Notes: generated by a model from the sequence alone, not told the origin. 64,000 bases of DNA from DAISIL01 sp036822015 (GCA_036822015.1 DAISIL010000006.1:1-64000); one strand, 5' to 3'; counted from the stretch's first letter, positions 1-8,439 are shown. Numbers and translations are program-made.

Positions 1-186
1 AAAGGTCTTTGAAGAAATGAAATCGTTTGGCGTGAATCCGGACTACGTAACCTATAACACCTATTTGAATAAAACGGAAAGATTTGAACAGGCGCAAAAG
101 GTCTTTGAAGAAATGAAATCGTTTGGCGTGAATCCGGACTACGTAACCTATTCAACCTATTTGAATAAAACGGAAAGATTTGAACA
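1..186 (+). repeat. Tandem 96-nt coding repeat with one changed codon
   Basis: Bases 1-90 and 97-186 match at every position except 56-58 (AAC) against 152-154 (TCA), where all three bases of one codon differ, changing Asn to Ser. The period of 96 nt equals 32 codons, one PPR repeat. Sequence identity breaks down just after 186, inside the degenerate third unit. The array probably continues upstream of the window. Confidence 0.9.
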
Positions 187-412
187 TACAAAGTTTATGT
201 ACCAAGACATCCTCGCGAAATTCCCCTTCAAAAAAGGAGACCGCAAGTCTGAAAACAGCTATAATTACGTTTTCCCGACACTCTTCAAAAAAGTGCGTAG
301 CTTACAGGACTTTTGGTATGTAGAAGCAGAGATGCACCGCTTAGGTCTCCGCGCCAACCACCATACCGAGCGTGCCTACAGGGCTGCCAAGAGACGAGTG
401 GGCGCGAAATAA
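2..412 (+). CDS. Pentatricopeptide-repeat (PPR) protein, C-terminal part
   Basis: The reading frame is open from base 2, so the true start lies outside the window. Visible are two near-identical 32-residue helical-hairpin repeats (VTYNTYL...VFEEMKSFGVNPD), a third, degenerate unit and a final longer unit (SYNYVFPTLF...MHRLGLRAN), followed by a basic tail ending at the TAA. The pattern, with VTYNT opening helix A, FEEM in helix B and a closing GVNPD, is the PPR consensus, shortened by three residues in helix A and so close to the short (S) motifs of plant PPR proteins. PPR proteins bind single-stranded RNA, one base per repeat. They are abundant in plant organelles and rare in bacteria. The RNA target here is unknown. 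By hand count the repeat DNA is about 39% GC, well below the next gene. Family assignment is confident; RNA binding is inferred. Confidence 0.8.
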   Translation, partial: KVFEEMKSFGVNPDYVTYNTYLNKTERFEQAQKVFEEMKSFGVNPDYVTYSTYLNKTERFEHTKFMYQDILAKFPFKKGDRKSENSYNYVFPTLFKKVRSLQDFWYVEAEMHRLGLRANHHTERAYRAAKRRVGAK

Positions 413-509
413 AAATGGCTTTGGATAAAGCGCAACAAATCCCCCTCCCCCTGATTCCCCAAAAAAATCCTATCTTGCTGCTTCAAATATCCACAAAAGC
501 ACAAGACCT

Positions 510-3500
510 ATGCAACGACGACTACTCCTGACCAGCGCACTGCTCCTCCTCTGGATCGCGGGTGCCTATGCCCAATCCCTGAACATGGACTTGCTCAAAG
601 GACTCAAGCCCCGCAGCGTCGGCCCCGCAGGCATGAGCGGGCGCGTAACGAGCATCGACGTACCGGCCCACAACACCAACATCATCTACATCGGAACGGC
701 CTCGGGCGGACTTTGGCGGTCGCTCAACGGCGGCGATACCTGGGAAGCCCTCTTCGACAAAGAGCGTGTCCTCTCCATTGGGGCGGTCAAGATCGCGCCC
801 AGCAACCCCGACATCGTATGGGCAGGTACCGGAGAAGGCAACCCCCGCAACAGCCAAAGCAGCGGCGCGGGCATCTACAAAAGCCTAGACGGCGGCAAAA
901 ACTGGCAACGGATGGGCCTCGAAAACACCCGCACCATCCACCGCATCCTGATCCATCCCCAAAACCCCGACGTAGTCTATGTCGCCGCTACGGGCAATGC
1001 CTGGGCCGACTCGCCCGAGCGCGGGGTCTTCAAGACCACCGACGGTGGCAAGACCTGGAAAAAAATCCTTTACGTCAATCCCCGCACCGGCGCAGCCGAT
1101 ATGGTCATGGATCCCCTCAACCCGGACAAGCTGCTGGTAGCCATGTGGGAGTATCGCCGCTGGCCCTGGTTTTTTAAGTCGGGTGGGGCAGGCTCGGGCT
1201 TGTACGTAACCCACGACGGCGGCAACACCTGGACGCAACGCACCGCCGCCGATGGTCTCCCCAAAGGCGAACTCGGGCGCATCGGGCTGGCCATCGCGGC
1301 AAGCAAACCCGATCGCATCTATGCCTACGTAGAATCCAAAAAGAACGCCCTCTATCGCTCCGATGACGGCGGCATAAAGTGGCAAAAAATCTCCGAAGAT
1401 CCCAACATCGGCGACCGTCCTTTTTATTATGCCGAGATTTACGTCGATCCCCAAAACGAAAATCGCCTGTATAGCCTCTACTCCCGCGTCTCGATGAGTG
1501 AAGACGGTGGGCGTACCTTCAAAGTCATCCTCCCCTACTCGGGCGTTCACCCCGATCACCACGCCTGGTGGATCGACCCCAAAAACCCCAACTACATCAT
1601 CGAAGGCAACGACGGCGGGCTAAACATCTCCCGTGATGGCGGCAAAAACTGGCGTTTTATTGACAACCTACCGCTGGCGCAATTCTATCATATCAGCGTC
1701 GATGACCAGTTCCCGTACAACATCTACGGTGGAATGCAAGACAACGGCTCCTGGCGCGGCCCCAACCGCGTCTTCCGACGGGGAGGCATCCGCAATGCGT
1801 ATTGGGAAGAACTCTACTTTGGTGATGGCTTCGATGCCATCCCCGACCCAAGCGATGCCCGCTACGGCTATGCCATGTCGCAGGGGGGCTTTGTGGGGCG
1901 TGTCGATTTTGAGACGGGAGCTTCCCAGCTCATCCGCCCCGTACACCCCGAAGGCAAAACGTTGCGTTTCAACTGGAATGCAGCCATTGCTACTGATCCT
2001 TTCGATCCAAAGACGATTTATTTTGGCAGCCAATACGTCCACAAAAGCACCGACCGAGGCCAAAGCTGGAGCATCATCTCCCCCGACCTGACCACCAACG
2101 ATACCACCAAACAAAAGCAAATGGAAAGCGGCGGATTGACCTACGACGTTACCGCCGCCGAAAACCACACCACCATCCTGGCCATCACGCCAAGCCCCAA
2201 ACAAAAAGACCTCCTATGGGTCAGTACCGATGACGGCCGCCTCCAGCTCACCCAGGACGGTGGCAAAACCTGGACAGACCTCTACGACCGGCTCCCCAAC
2301 GCACCCAAAGGCGGCTGGATTCCACAGGTCAAGGCTTCGGTACACTCGGCCGGAGAGGCTTTTGTTGTCGTGAACAACTACCGCCAGGGAGATTGGGGGA
2401 TGTACGTCTATCGCACCCAAGATTTTGGCAAAAAGTGGGAACGCATCGCGAATGAAAAAATCTTTGGCTATGCCTTGTCGTTTGTACAAGACCCGATTGC
2501 GCCTAATTTGTATTTCCTCGGAACGGAGTTTGGCTTGTATGTCAGCATAGATGCCGGCAAAAACTGGACGCAATGGACCAACCACTACCCCAACGTCTCG
2601 ACGATAGATTTGGCGATCCAGCCCAGCACGCATGATCTGGTGATCGGCACCTTTGGGCGGGCGGCTTTTGTGATGGATGATATTCGTCCCTTGCGAGCGC
2701 TGGCCCAGCAAGGGGTGGCGCTGCTCCAAAAAGACCTCCATGTATTTGCGGCACCAGATGCCCACCTAGCTGTTGTGCGGCAGGCGGCCGGGATGCGCTT
2801 TGATGCCGATGCCAGCTACAAAGGCGAAAACCGCCCCTTTGGTGCTTTGATCTCTTTTGCCGTAAAGGCAGGCAAAATCCCTGATTGGCAGAAGAAAGAC
2901 GGACAAAAAGACGAAAAAGCCATCATCCATATCCTCGATCAGAACGGCCAAGTCATCCGCACCCTCACCCACCTCCCCGATTCGGGCATTAACCGCATCA
3001 CCTGGAACCTGGATCAGAAAGGCGTGCGCTTCCCCGACCAGGAAAAACCCAAAGCCGATGCCCCAGAGCGCGGCGGGATGTCCGTTTTGCCTGGCACTTA
3101 CACCGTGCGCGTGAGCTATCGCGGCAGCAAAGACTCGACGACGATCCGCGTCTTACCCGACCCGCGCCTGGAACCCATCGAAGCCCAGCAACGCCTTGAA
3201 TCCCAAACTTTTGCCCAAGCCTTCATGCAGCGCGTAGCCCTGGCTACTGAAGCCACCGACCGCCTCCGCAAGGCACAAGCCGATATGAAAATGCTTCAGC
3301 CCATGCTCCAAAAAGATACCGTCCGTTATGCCAAAGCCCTCGAGGCCACCAAAACTGCCCAGAAGAAAAGCCAGCAACTCCTCGATCAGGTCATCCCCAA
3401 AAAAGACGTGCAGGGCATCTTCCGAAACCCCGAAATATTGAGTGCCAAGATGGGAACAGCCAGCTACTACCTCTCCGGACTCAAAGGAACACCCAACGCC

Positions 3501-3662
3501 ACGCACCAAGACCTCATGCGGTTGGTTACCGAAGACCTCCAGGCCTGGATACAGGACGTAAACCAGTTCATGGACAGCGACTGGAAAGCCTATCGCGAAG
3601 CCGTCGAAGCCGATAAGCCCATGCCTTTTGAGGATTGGGACGCGCTCAAACTAGAAAAATAA
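510..3662 (+). CDS. Secreted VPS10/sortilin-like BNR-repeat protein
   Basis: A 1050-residue exported protein. The signal peptide (residues 1-21, hydrophobic LLLLWIAGAYA, cleavage before Q22) is clear. Residues about 40-760 carry at least ten Asp-box (BNR) turns of the form S/T-x-D-G-G-x-x-W, for example SLNGGDTW, SLDGGKNW, TTDGGKTW and SRDGGKNW, which build one or two beta-propellers. Residues about 830-930 resemble the beta-sandwich found after such propellers, and the C-terminus is helical and charged. Proteins of this layout are annotated as WD40/YVTN/BNR-like or VPS10-domain proteins and are common in Bacteroidota. The biochemical role is generally unknown; Asp-boxes alone do not prove glycosidase activity. 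There is no T9SS sorting domain at the end. The gene stands alone, 97 bp after the PPR gene. Confidence 0.85.
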   Translation: MQRRLLLTSALLLLWIAGAYAQSLNMDLLKGLKPRSVGPAGMSGRVTSIDVPAHNTNIIYIGTASGGLWRSLNGGDTWEALFDKERVLSIGAVKIAPSNPDIVWAGTGEGNPRNSQSSGAGIYKSLDGGKNWQRMGLENTRTIHRILIHPQNPDVVYVAATGNAWADSPERGVFKTTDGGKTWKKILYVNPRTGAADMVMDPLNPDKLLVAMWEYRRWPWFFKSGGAGSGLYVTHDGGNTWTQRTAADGLPKGELGRIGLAIAASKPDRIYAYVESKKNALYRSDDGGIKWQKISEDPNIGDRPFYYAEIYVDPQNENRLYSLYSRVSMSEDGGRTFKVILPYSGVHPDHHAWWIDPKNPNYIIEGNDGGLNISRDGGKNWRFIDNLPLAQFYHISVDDQFPYNIYGGMQDNGSWRGPNRVFRRGGIRNAYWEELYFGDGFDAIPDPSDARYGYAMSQGGFVGRVDFETGASQLIRPVHPEGKTLRFNWNAAIATDPFDPKTIYFGSQYVHKSTDRGQSWSIISPDLTTNDTTKQKQMESGGLTYDVTAAENHTTILAITPSPKQKDLLWVSTDDGRLQLTQDGGKTWTDLYDRLPNAPKGGWIPQVKASVHSAGEAFVVVNNYRQGDWGMYVYRTQDFGKKWERIANEKIFGYALSFVQDPIAPNLYFLGTEFGLYVSIDAGKNWTQWTNHYPNVSTIDLAIQPSTHDLVIGTFGRAAFVMDDIRPLRALAQQGVALLQKDLHVFAAPDAHLAVVRQAAGMRFDADASYKGENRPFGALISFAVKAGKIPDWQKKDGQKDEKAIIHILDQNGQVIRTLTHLPDSGINRITWNLDQKGVRFPDQEKPKADAPERGGMSVLPGTYTVRVSYRGSKDSTTIRVLPDPRLEPIEAQQRLESQTFAQAFMQRVALATEATDRLRKAQADMKMLQPMLQKDTVRYAKALEATKTAQKKSQQLLDQVIPKKDVQGIFRNPEILSAKMGTASYYLSGLKGTPNATHQDLMRLVTEDLQAWIQDVNQFMDSDWKAYREAVEADKPMPFEDWDALKLEK

Positions 3663-3673
3663 CGAACAGATCG

Positions 3674-4276
3674 CTAGTCGAAGCGTATCCGCCCCGTGAT
3701 GCTACGCCCGAGCGTGATCTCATCCGTGAACTCGAGTTCACTCCCGATGGGAATACCTCGGGCGATGGTACTGATCTTGACCGAATGCTCCCGTAGTTTT
3801 TTGGTCAAATAAAACGAAGTCGTATCGCCCTCCATCGTTGCGCTTAGGGCCAGGATGACCTCGGAGATGGTCTGGGTCTGGACGCGCTGAAGGAGCGTCT
3901 CGATGTTGAGGTCTTCGGGGCCGATGCCATTGATGGGCGAAATGACCCCACCCAGGACGTGATAATGGCCCACGTACTTGGCCGTGTTTTCGATGGCCAG
4001 CAGATCGGTATCACTCTCTACGACGCAGATCACCTCGGCATCGCGCTTGAGGCTAGAGCAGATCTGGCACAGGGGTTGATCGGATATGGCGTGGCATTGG
4101 CGACAAAATTTGACTTCCTGCCGCATCTTGACCAGGGCCGCCGCCAAAGATTCGGTAAACTCGGGGCTTTGTTTGAGTAGGTGCAAGACGTGCCGCAGGG
4201 CGGTTTTTTTGCCGATGCCGGGCAGCTTAGCAAACTCCATCACGGCTGTTTCGATGAGTTGGGAGGGGAAGTGCAT
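3674..4276 (-). CDS. recR: Recombination mediator protein RecR
   Basis: A 200-residue protein of the usual RecR length. It acts with RecF and RecO to load RecA on gapped DNA. The N-terminus has the helix-hairpin-helix (FAKLPGIGKKTALRHVLHLL, residues 14-33), followed by a four-cysteine zinc finger (CRQCHAI...LCQIC, residues 57-72) and a Toprim domain (EVICVVESDTDLLAIE, then GGVISPINGIGPEDL). The start is ATG at 4276. It is transcribed divergently from recX, with only 15 bp between the two start codons, so each promoter must lie within the other gene. Confidence 0.97.
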   Translation of the reverse strand: MHFPSQLIETAVMEFAKLPGIGKKTALRHVLHLLKQSPEFTESLAAALVKMRQEVKFCRQCHAISDQPLCQICSSLKRDAEVICVVESDTDLLAIENTAKYVGHYHVLGGVISPINGIGPEDLNIETLLQRVQTQTISEVILALSATMEGDTTSFYLTKKLREHSVKISTIARGIPIGSELEFTDEITLGRSITGRIRFD

Positions 4277-4291
4277 ACCAAAGAACTACGA

Positions 4292-4762
4292 ATGAGGATG
4301 AATGTTTTTTTGAAAGGGGTCTATCAAAAGTTGGCCGCTTATTGTGCCTACCAAGAGCGGGCCGAGCAGGAGGTCAGGCAACGGATGCAAAGATATGAAT
4401 TAAGCCCCGATGAAGCCGAAGCGCTGATGGAGGCTTTGCGGGCAGATCGCTTCCTGTCCCAGGAACGTTTTGCCCGTAGCTTTGCCCGTGGAAAGTTCTA
4501 CCAAAACCACTGGGGCGCACAAAAAATACGCTTTGCCCTGCGCCAAAAAGGCGTATCCGATGCCCTCATCCGGCAGGCACTCCAACAAATCCCCGAAGCC
4601 GACTACCGCCAAACGCTCGAAGAACTCCTCCAAAAAAAACTGCCCCAACTCAAAAACACCCTTAGCCCCCTCCAAAAAAAACAACGCCTCATCGCTTATG
4701 CCCAACAAAAAGGCTACGAGATCGAACTGATCCAAGAACTACTGCCAAATTTTGATCCCTGA
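4292..4762 (+). CDS. recX: Regulatory protein RecX
   Basis: About 156 residues of three-helix RecX repeats. Recognisable are the AYCAYQERAEQEVRQRM segment, the SQERFARSFARGKFYQNHWGA segment and the IRFALRQKGVS segment. RecX binds RecA filaments and limits recombinase activity. The frame is open further upstream to 4181, but that part overlaps recR antisense and has no family similarity, so ATG 4292 (or ATG 4298) is preferred. Placement beside recR is consistent with a small DNA-repair locus. Confidence 0.9.
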   Translation: MRMNVFLKGVYQKLAAYCAYQERAEQEVRQRMQRYELSPDEAEALMEALRADRFLSQERFARSFARGKFYQNHWGAQKIRFALRQKGVSDALIRQALQQIPEADYRQTLEELLQKKLPQLKNTLSPLQKKQRLIAYAQQKGYEIELIQELLPNFDP

Positions 4763-4781
4763 CCTAAGCAACGTAACTTTG
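4751..4781 (+). promoter_or_regulatory. Bacteroidota-type promoter for the lipoprotein operon
   Basis: TTTG at 4751-4754, a 19-nt spacer and TAACTTTG at 4774-4781 match the -33/-7 pattern of the primary sigma factor of this phylum. It lies at the end of recX, about 30 nt before ATG 4812, and supports that start for the downstream lipoprotein. Confidence 0.7.
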
Positions 4782-4811
4782 AGGAAACCAAACCAACGAT
4801 TTGTTTTGTGT

Positions 4812-5339
4812 ATGGCTACTAAAAGTTTGATAACCAGCTTTGTCTTTTCTTTGTCCCTATTTTTCTATGGCTGCTCCGGAACGGGATCGCAGGAAAACGA
4901 ATCCGTAGCCACCGATACAACGGCAGTGCAGTCTTTGGAGCGCGACCAAATCTTTGAAGACCCCGATGTAGCCCGTTGGGCCATCGACAGGGCCTATCGT
5001 AAGCTGGCCTTTGAAGAACGCAAGGGATTTTTCATTAAGGACAAAATCAAAAAACAATCCTACCGCGTGGAGCTCATCAACATGCCCAAAGCGGATTTCT
5101 TCCCGACCGGACTGGAGACCGTCTATGTCGGGGCCTGGTTCAAGACCCTCACCGATACCGACACTTTTGTCGTCGATTTTAAGCTCGGCTGGAATGCCCA
5201 AGCCTTCGACCCGCAGTACAAACGCCAGGGCACTTTTGAGGTCTTGGATCACCAGATCCGCAGCAGAAATGGACAAGCACGCTACCGATGGAACCGCGAT
5301 GGCAAATACTGGACGCAAGAACTCATTCCGGCTTCCTAA
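4812..5339 (+). CDS. Hypothetical lipoprotein
   Basis: A 175-residue predicted lipoprotein. The signal sequence SLITSFVFSLSLFFYGC ends in a lipobox-like cysteine followed by SGTGSQENES, a flexible linker typical of exported lipoproteins. The mature part is alpha/beta and hydrophilic. I do not recognise the family. A TTG-initiated extension to 4752 would overlap the promoter and is rejected. It heads a cluster with the hydrolase and fucose synthase, all overlapping and on the same strand. Confidence 0.8.
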   Translation: MATKSLITSFVFSLSLFFYGCSGTGSQENESVATDTTAVQSLERDQIFEDPDVARWAIDRAYRKLAFEERKGFFIKDKIKKQSYRVELINMPKADFFPTGLETVYVGAWFKTLTDTDTFVVDFKLGWNAQAFDPQYKRQGTFEVLDHQIRSRNGQARYRWNRDGKYWTQELIPAS

Positions 5340-6207
5340 GTGGCTGCGTTATCTATTTGTTTTTTTACCACTAACGCTTTTGGGGAGTTTGATGATGGCA
5401 TTTTATTGGATGGATTTTAGGACGGCTCCCGAAGCCATCACCGGTAAGCTCAAGGGCTTTGCCCACCGCTCCCTGCATTACACCCACGCGGGGCGGCGTG
5501 TGCATTACGTACAGACGGGAGAGGATGCCGCCCCACCGGTGGTTTTTGTACACGGGGCCCCGGGTGATTGGAGTGCTTTTGCTGAAATAATGACAGACAG
5601 TACTTTACAGAAAAACTCTTGTCTGGTTTCTGTAGATCGCCTGGGATATGGGCAGTCGGGTTTTGGGCAATCGGAGGTTTCTATCTTGAAGCAAGCCCAG
5701 TCGTTGCTGCCTGTGCTGGATCGTTTGTCTGGGCCGGCTTTGCTGGTGGGGCATTCCTTTGGTGGGCCCATTGTAGCGCAGATGGCAGCTTTGGCTCCCG
5801 AGAAAGTAGCGGGTTTGTTCTTGATTGCGCCCGCCATTGATCCCGCGCATGAGGTAGTGCTGTGGGCATCTTATCCCGCCGACTGGCCCGCTTTTCGTTG
5901 GCTGATGCCGCCCGTTTGGCGCGTAACCAACGACGAAAAACTCGCCCATGTGGCGCAGCTTCACCAACTCGAACCCATCTGGGCCCAACTCCAAACACCA
6001 ACCCTGTTCTTGCACGGGCAGCGCGATTATCTTGTCCCCATCGAAAACGCATACTTTGGCGCAAAAAAGATGACCCAAGCACCCGTGCAAACCCATTTTC
6101 CCAAAGACCTCGATCATCTGATCCCATTTACGCACCCCCAGGTGGTGGTGCATATCTTGCACGAGTATCTCCAAACCGGAACCTTAGTATGGAAAAATCA
6201 GCACTAA
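5299..6207 (+). CDS. Membrane-anchored alpha/beta hydrolase
   Basis: About 302 residues. An N-terminal membrane anchor (WLRYLFVFLPLTLLGSLMMA) precedes an alpha/beta-hydrolase fold with an oxyanion-hole motif (VFVHGAPGDW), the nucleophile elbow GHSFGG (Ser), the acid in HGQRDYLVP (Asp) and the base in DLDHLIPF (His), so the triad is complete. The substrate cannot be predicted. Starts possible are ATG 5299 (chosen) or ATG 5269; both overlap the preceding lipoprotein gene. Its 3' end overlaps the next gene by 19 nt, so the three genes are probably translationally coupled. Confidence 0.85.
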   Translation: MANTGRKNSFRLPKWLRYLFVFLPLTLLGSLMMAFYWMDFRTAPEAITGKLKGFAHRSLHYTHAGRRVHYVQTGEDAAPPVVFVHGAPGDWSAFAEIMTDSTLQKNSCLVSVDRLGYGQSGFGQSEVSILKQAQSLLPVLDRLSGPALLVGHSFGGPIVAQMAALAPEKVAGLFLIAPAIDPAHEVVLWASYPADWPAFRWLMPPVWRVTNDEKLAHVAQLHQLEPIWAQLQTPTLFLHGQRDYLVPIENAYFGAKKMTQAPVQTHFPKDLDHLIPFTHPQVVVHILHEYLQTGTLVWKNQH

Positions 6208-7184
6208 TTTACGTGGCCGGACATCGGGGGATGGTCGGCTCGGCCATCTTGCGCCGCCTGCAAGCCGAAGGGTATAGCCGTTTTTTGTTGCGCAGCTCGA
6301 CCGAGCTAGACCTGCGCCAACAGGCGGCCGGCACCGGCGCTGCCGCCACCGCGGCCAACGCGCNNNNNNNNNNGCGCCAACAGGCGGCCGTAACGGCACT
6401 TTTTGCCGAGCATCGTCCGGATTACGTTTTCTTGGCGGCGGCTAAGGTAGGTGGAATTTTGGCGAACAATACTTACCGTGCTGATTTTTTGTACGACAAC
6501 TTAATGATTTCGGCTAACGTGATGGAGGCAGCCAAAACCTACGCTGTCAAGAAGTTGCTTTTTCTGGGATCCTCGTGTATCTACCCCAAGCACGCCCCCC
6601 AGCCCTTGCGCGAGGAGTCGCTTTTGAGTGGGTTACTCGAACCCACCAACGAACCCTACGCCATCGCCAAAATTGCGGGCATCAAGCTGGCCGAAAACTA
6701 CCGAGCGCAGTACGGCTGCAATTTTGTTTCTCTGATGCCCACCAACCTCTATGGCCCCAACGACAACTACGACCTCCAAAGCTCTCATGTCTTACCGGCT
6801 TTGCTGCGCAAATTTCATCAAGCCAAAAAGGATGGAGATACGCCGGTGGTCTTGTGGGGCAGCGGTGCGCCCCGTCGGGAGTTTTTGCATGTCGATGATC
6901 TGGCCGATGCCTGCTACTTCGTGATGCGGCATTACGACCAAGCCCAGTTCTTGAACGTAGGCACGGGATCGGACGTAACGATTTATGAGCTAGCCAAGAC
7001 CATTCAAGAGATTGTCGGACACCAGGGGGAGATCGTCCTGGATCGGGACAAACCCGACGGCACACCACGAAAACTACTGGATGTGAGCCGCCTCCGTGCT
7101 TTGGGCTGGCAGGCCAGCACATCGCTCAAAGACGGCATCGGGAGGGTTTATGCAGGGCTAGCCCAAACGGCAGATTGGTACTAA
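6189..7184 (+). CDS. fcl: GDP-L-fucose synthase (interrupted by an assembly gap)
   Basis: NADP-dependent epimerase/reductase converting GDP-4-keto-6-deoxymannose to GDP-L-fucose for surface polysaccharides. The Rossmann motif [10 protein letters not shown] is at residues 9-18, the catalytic Ser in [11 protein letters not shown], and the YxxxK pair in [10 protein letters not shown]. The C-terminal half ([28 protein letters not shown]) is typical. Ten N at 6364-6373 fall after LDLRQQAA. That sequence is repeated directly after the gap, so about 20 codons are spurious and the real protein should be about 311 residues, the usual family length. No GDP-mannose dehydratase gene is in the window. Confidence 0.95.
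   Translation: MEKSALIYVAGHRGMVGSAILRRLQAEGYSRFLLRSSTELDLRQQAAGTGAAATAANAXXXXRQQAAVTALFAEHRPDYVFLAAAKVGGILANNTYRADFLYDNLMISANVMEAAKTYAVKKLLFLGSSCIYPKHAPQPLREESLLSGLLEPTNEPYAIAKIAGIKLAENYRAQYGCNFVSLMPTNLYGPNDNYDLQSSHVLPALLRKFHQAKKDGDTPVVLWGSGAPRREFLHVDDLADACYFVMRHYDQAQFLNVGTGSDVTIYELAKTIQEIVGHQGEIVLDRDKPDGTPRKLLDVSRLRALGWQASTSLKDGIGRVYAGLAQTADWY
6314..6390. other. Scaffold gap with duplicated flanks
   Basis: The 17-mer GCGCCAACAGGCGGCCG occurs at 6314-6330 and again at 6374-6390, on both sides of ten N (6364-6373). Removing exactly 60 nt restores an uninterrupted GDP-fucose synthase reading frame. The GC-rich sequence between (6331-6363) is therefore likely contig-end error, not biology. Confidence 0.85.
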
Positions 7185-7192
7185 GGAACGGT

Positions 7193-7660
7193 TCACCAAT
7201 CTGGAAGCAGGTTCACGCCTTCGGGGAGTTTACCCGGGTTGATCTCCATGATTTTGATGTCGAAGACAAGCGTTTTGCCGGCCATGGGATGGTTGGCGTT
7301 CAAGACGATAGAATCAGCTTTGCACGCATGGACGCGCACCTGAAACTCTCCGTTTTGGGTGGAAAGGGTGAGGGTTTCGCCCACTTCGGGGGACATCCCT
7401 TCGGGTAGGCGGCTGTTGGGCAGTTCGACAAAGTTGTCGGGTTCTTCGATGCCATAAGCCTCTTCGGGGGGAAGCGTAACGGTTTTTTCTTCGTTGAGTT
7501 GCATTCCCAGAACGGCTTGGTCAAAGCCTTTAATCATCTGCCCTGCACCTACGGTAAATTTGAGGGGTTCCTGGCGCGGCAGAGAGGAATCAAAAACGGT
7601 TCCGTTCGTAAACTTTCCGGTGTAGTGTACGGCGATTTGATCGCCTTTTTTGATAGACAT
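7193..7660 (-). CDS. FKBP-type peptidyl-prolyl isomerase, SlyD-like
   Basis: A 155-residue cytoplasmic prolyl isomerase and chaperone. The FKBP core is split, as in SlyD: VHYTGKFTNGTVFDSS...GAGQMIKGFDQAVLGM (residues about 12-54), then the inserted flap region (PPEEAYGIEEPDNFVELPNSRL), then NHPMAGKTLVFDIKIMEI closing the core. NHPMAGKTL is a hallmark of the SlyD branch. The histidine-rich nickel-binding tail of E. coli SlyD is missing. It converges with fcl, with eight bases between the stop codons. Confidence 0.93.
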   Translation of the reverse strand: MSIKKGDQIAVHYTGKFTNGTVFDSSLPRQEPLKFTVGAGQMIKGFDQAVLGMQLNEEKTVTLPPEEAYGIEEPDNFVELPNSRLPEGMSPEVGETLTLSTQNGEFQVRVHACKADSIVLNANHPMAGKTLVFDIKIMEINPGKLPEGVNLLPDW

Positions 7661-7688
7661 AAAAACGATTGAAAGATTAAAGAATGCT

Positions 7689-7696
7689 CAAATATA
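7689..7696 (-). promoter_or_regulatory. -7 promoter element for the FKBP isomerase gene
   Basis: On the minus strand this reads TATATTTG, matching TAnnTTTG. It lies 28 nt upstream of the ATG at 7660 in the otherwise empty gap after the next gene. No convincing -33 element was seen. Confidence 0.55.
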
Positions 7697-7710
7697 GCAT
7701 CTTTTGGGGA

Positions 7711-8265
7711 CTATTCATAGGATAAATCCCGAAAACTGCCATCTAGGAAGGTCAAGCGGGCGTTGGGAGCGTCGCGCCGGCAGAGGATCGCTTGAAATGT
7801 ACCGGCAAAAATTTGCTCATTGCGGTTCTGGCGTTCTACATCTAGGCGTGTGAAGCCGGCTTCATCAGGGCAGAGTGTGTAGAGCCGAAACGTCCCCCTG
7901 CTTTCGCCTTCGGCGATCCATTCCATCTGATAAATGCCCCCCGATTCGGTGTAGCGCGTGGTGTAGGTATTGACCAGCCGCTCGGGGTCGCGTACATCAA
8001 GGGTCAGTTGGAACTGCTTTAAGTCGCTGTTGTTGGGGTCTAAGCCCACGATAAGTACCCGATAAAACAGTGTTCCGTCGCGGTGGAGCGAGTCGTCGAA
8101 GTACAAGGTCTGGCCCAGGTTCTGAACCAGATAACGTTCGGTTGTCCAGCGTTCGCCGTCGATGTCGGCCCGGATACGGGGGTTGCGCAAGACCTCAAAC
8201 GAACTGCTATAATCCTGGCAGCCGATCAAGATCATCACCCCTAAAAAGCACAAAAACTTTTGCAT
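7711..8265 (-). CDS. Hypothetical lipoprotein
   Basis: About 184 residues with a lipoprotein signal (FLCFLGVMILIGC, then QDYSSS). The mature part has alternating strands typical of small beta-sandwich or lipocalin-like periplasmic proteins, but I do not recognise a family. The ATG at 8265 is chosen because an upstream in-frame ATG at 8286 would lie inside the promoter's -7 box. It is monocistronic between the FKBP gene and the divergent histidine kinase. Confidence 0.8.
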   Translation of the reverse strand: MQKFLCFLGVMILIGCQDYSSSFEVLRNPRIRADIDGERWTTERYLVQNLGQTLYFDDSLHRDGTLFYRVLIVGLDPNNSDLKQFQLTLDVRDPERLVNTYTTRYTESGGIYQMEWIAEGESRGTFRLYTLCPDEAGFTRLDVERQNRNEQIFAGTFQAILCRRDAPNARLTFLDGSFRDLSYE

Positions 8266-8285
8266 ATTGTCTTTATCAAGCAGCA

Positions 8286-8315
8286 CAAAGATAGCCCTTA
8301 TGGGTGCAAAACAAA
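8286..8315 (-). promoter_or_regulatory. Promoter for the lipoprotein gene
   Basis: On the minus strand TATCTTTG (8293-8286) is preceded after 18 nt by TTTG (8315-8312), the Bacteroidota -33/-7 pattern. The predicted transcript start is about 15 nt before ATG 8265. Confidence 0.65.
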
Positions 8316-8439
8316 AAAATAGTGGTGAAACAAGTATTTCTGGTGTGATTTTTTCTTGTTTTCTAACAAAATACTAAATTTAGGGACACTACCATGGGAC
8401 TACCTCAAAACAAACCGCTTACCGCTTGTTCTCTTGCTC

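Noticed and set aside
1..186. The tandem 96-nt repeats as a CRISPR array or non-coding satellite
   Set aside because: The repeats are contiguous without spacers, the period is a multiple of three, and the frame encodes a clear PPR motif.
313..531. 72-residue ORF in another frame
   Set aside because: It overlaps the PPR end and the start of the BNR protein, has no family features and is a shadow frame.
5862..6188. N-terminal extension of the fucose synthase frame
   Set aside because: It lies antiparallel in frame to the hydrolase, has no similarity, and the Rossmann motif directly follows ATG 6189.
6331..6363. A 20-residue Ala/Thr-rich insertion in the GDP-fucose synthase
   Set aside because: It is bounded by a duplicated 17-mer and a run of N and is best explained as an assembly error.
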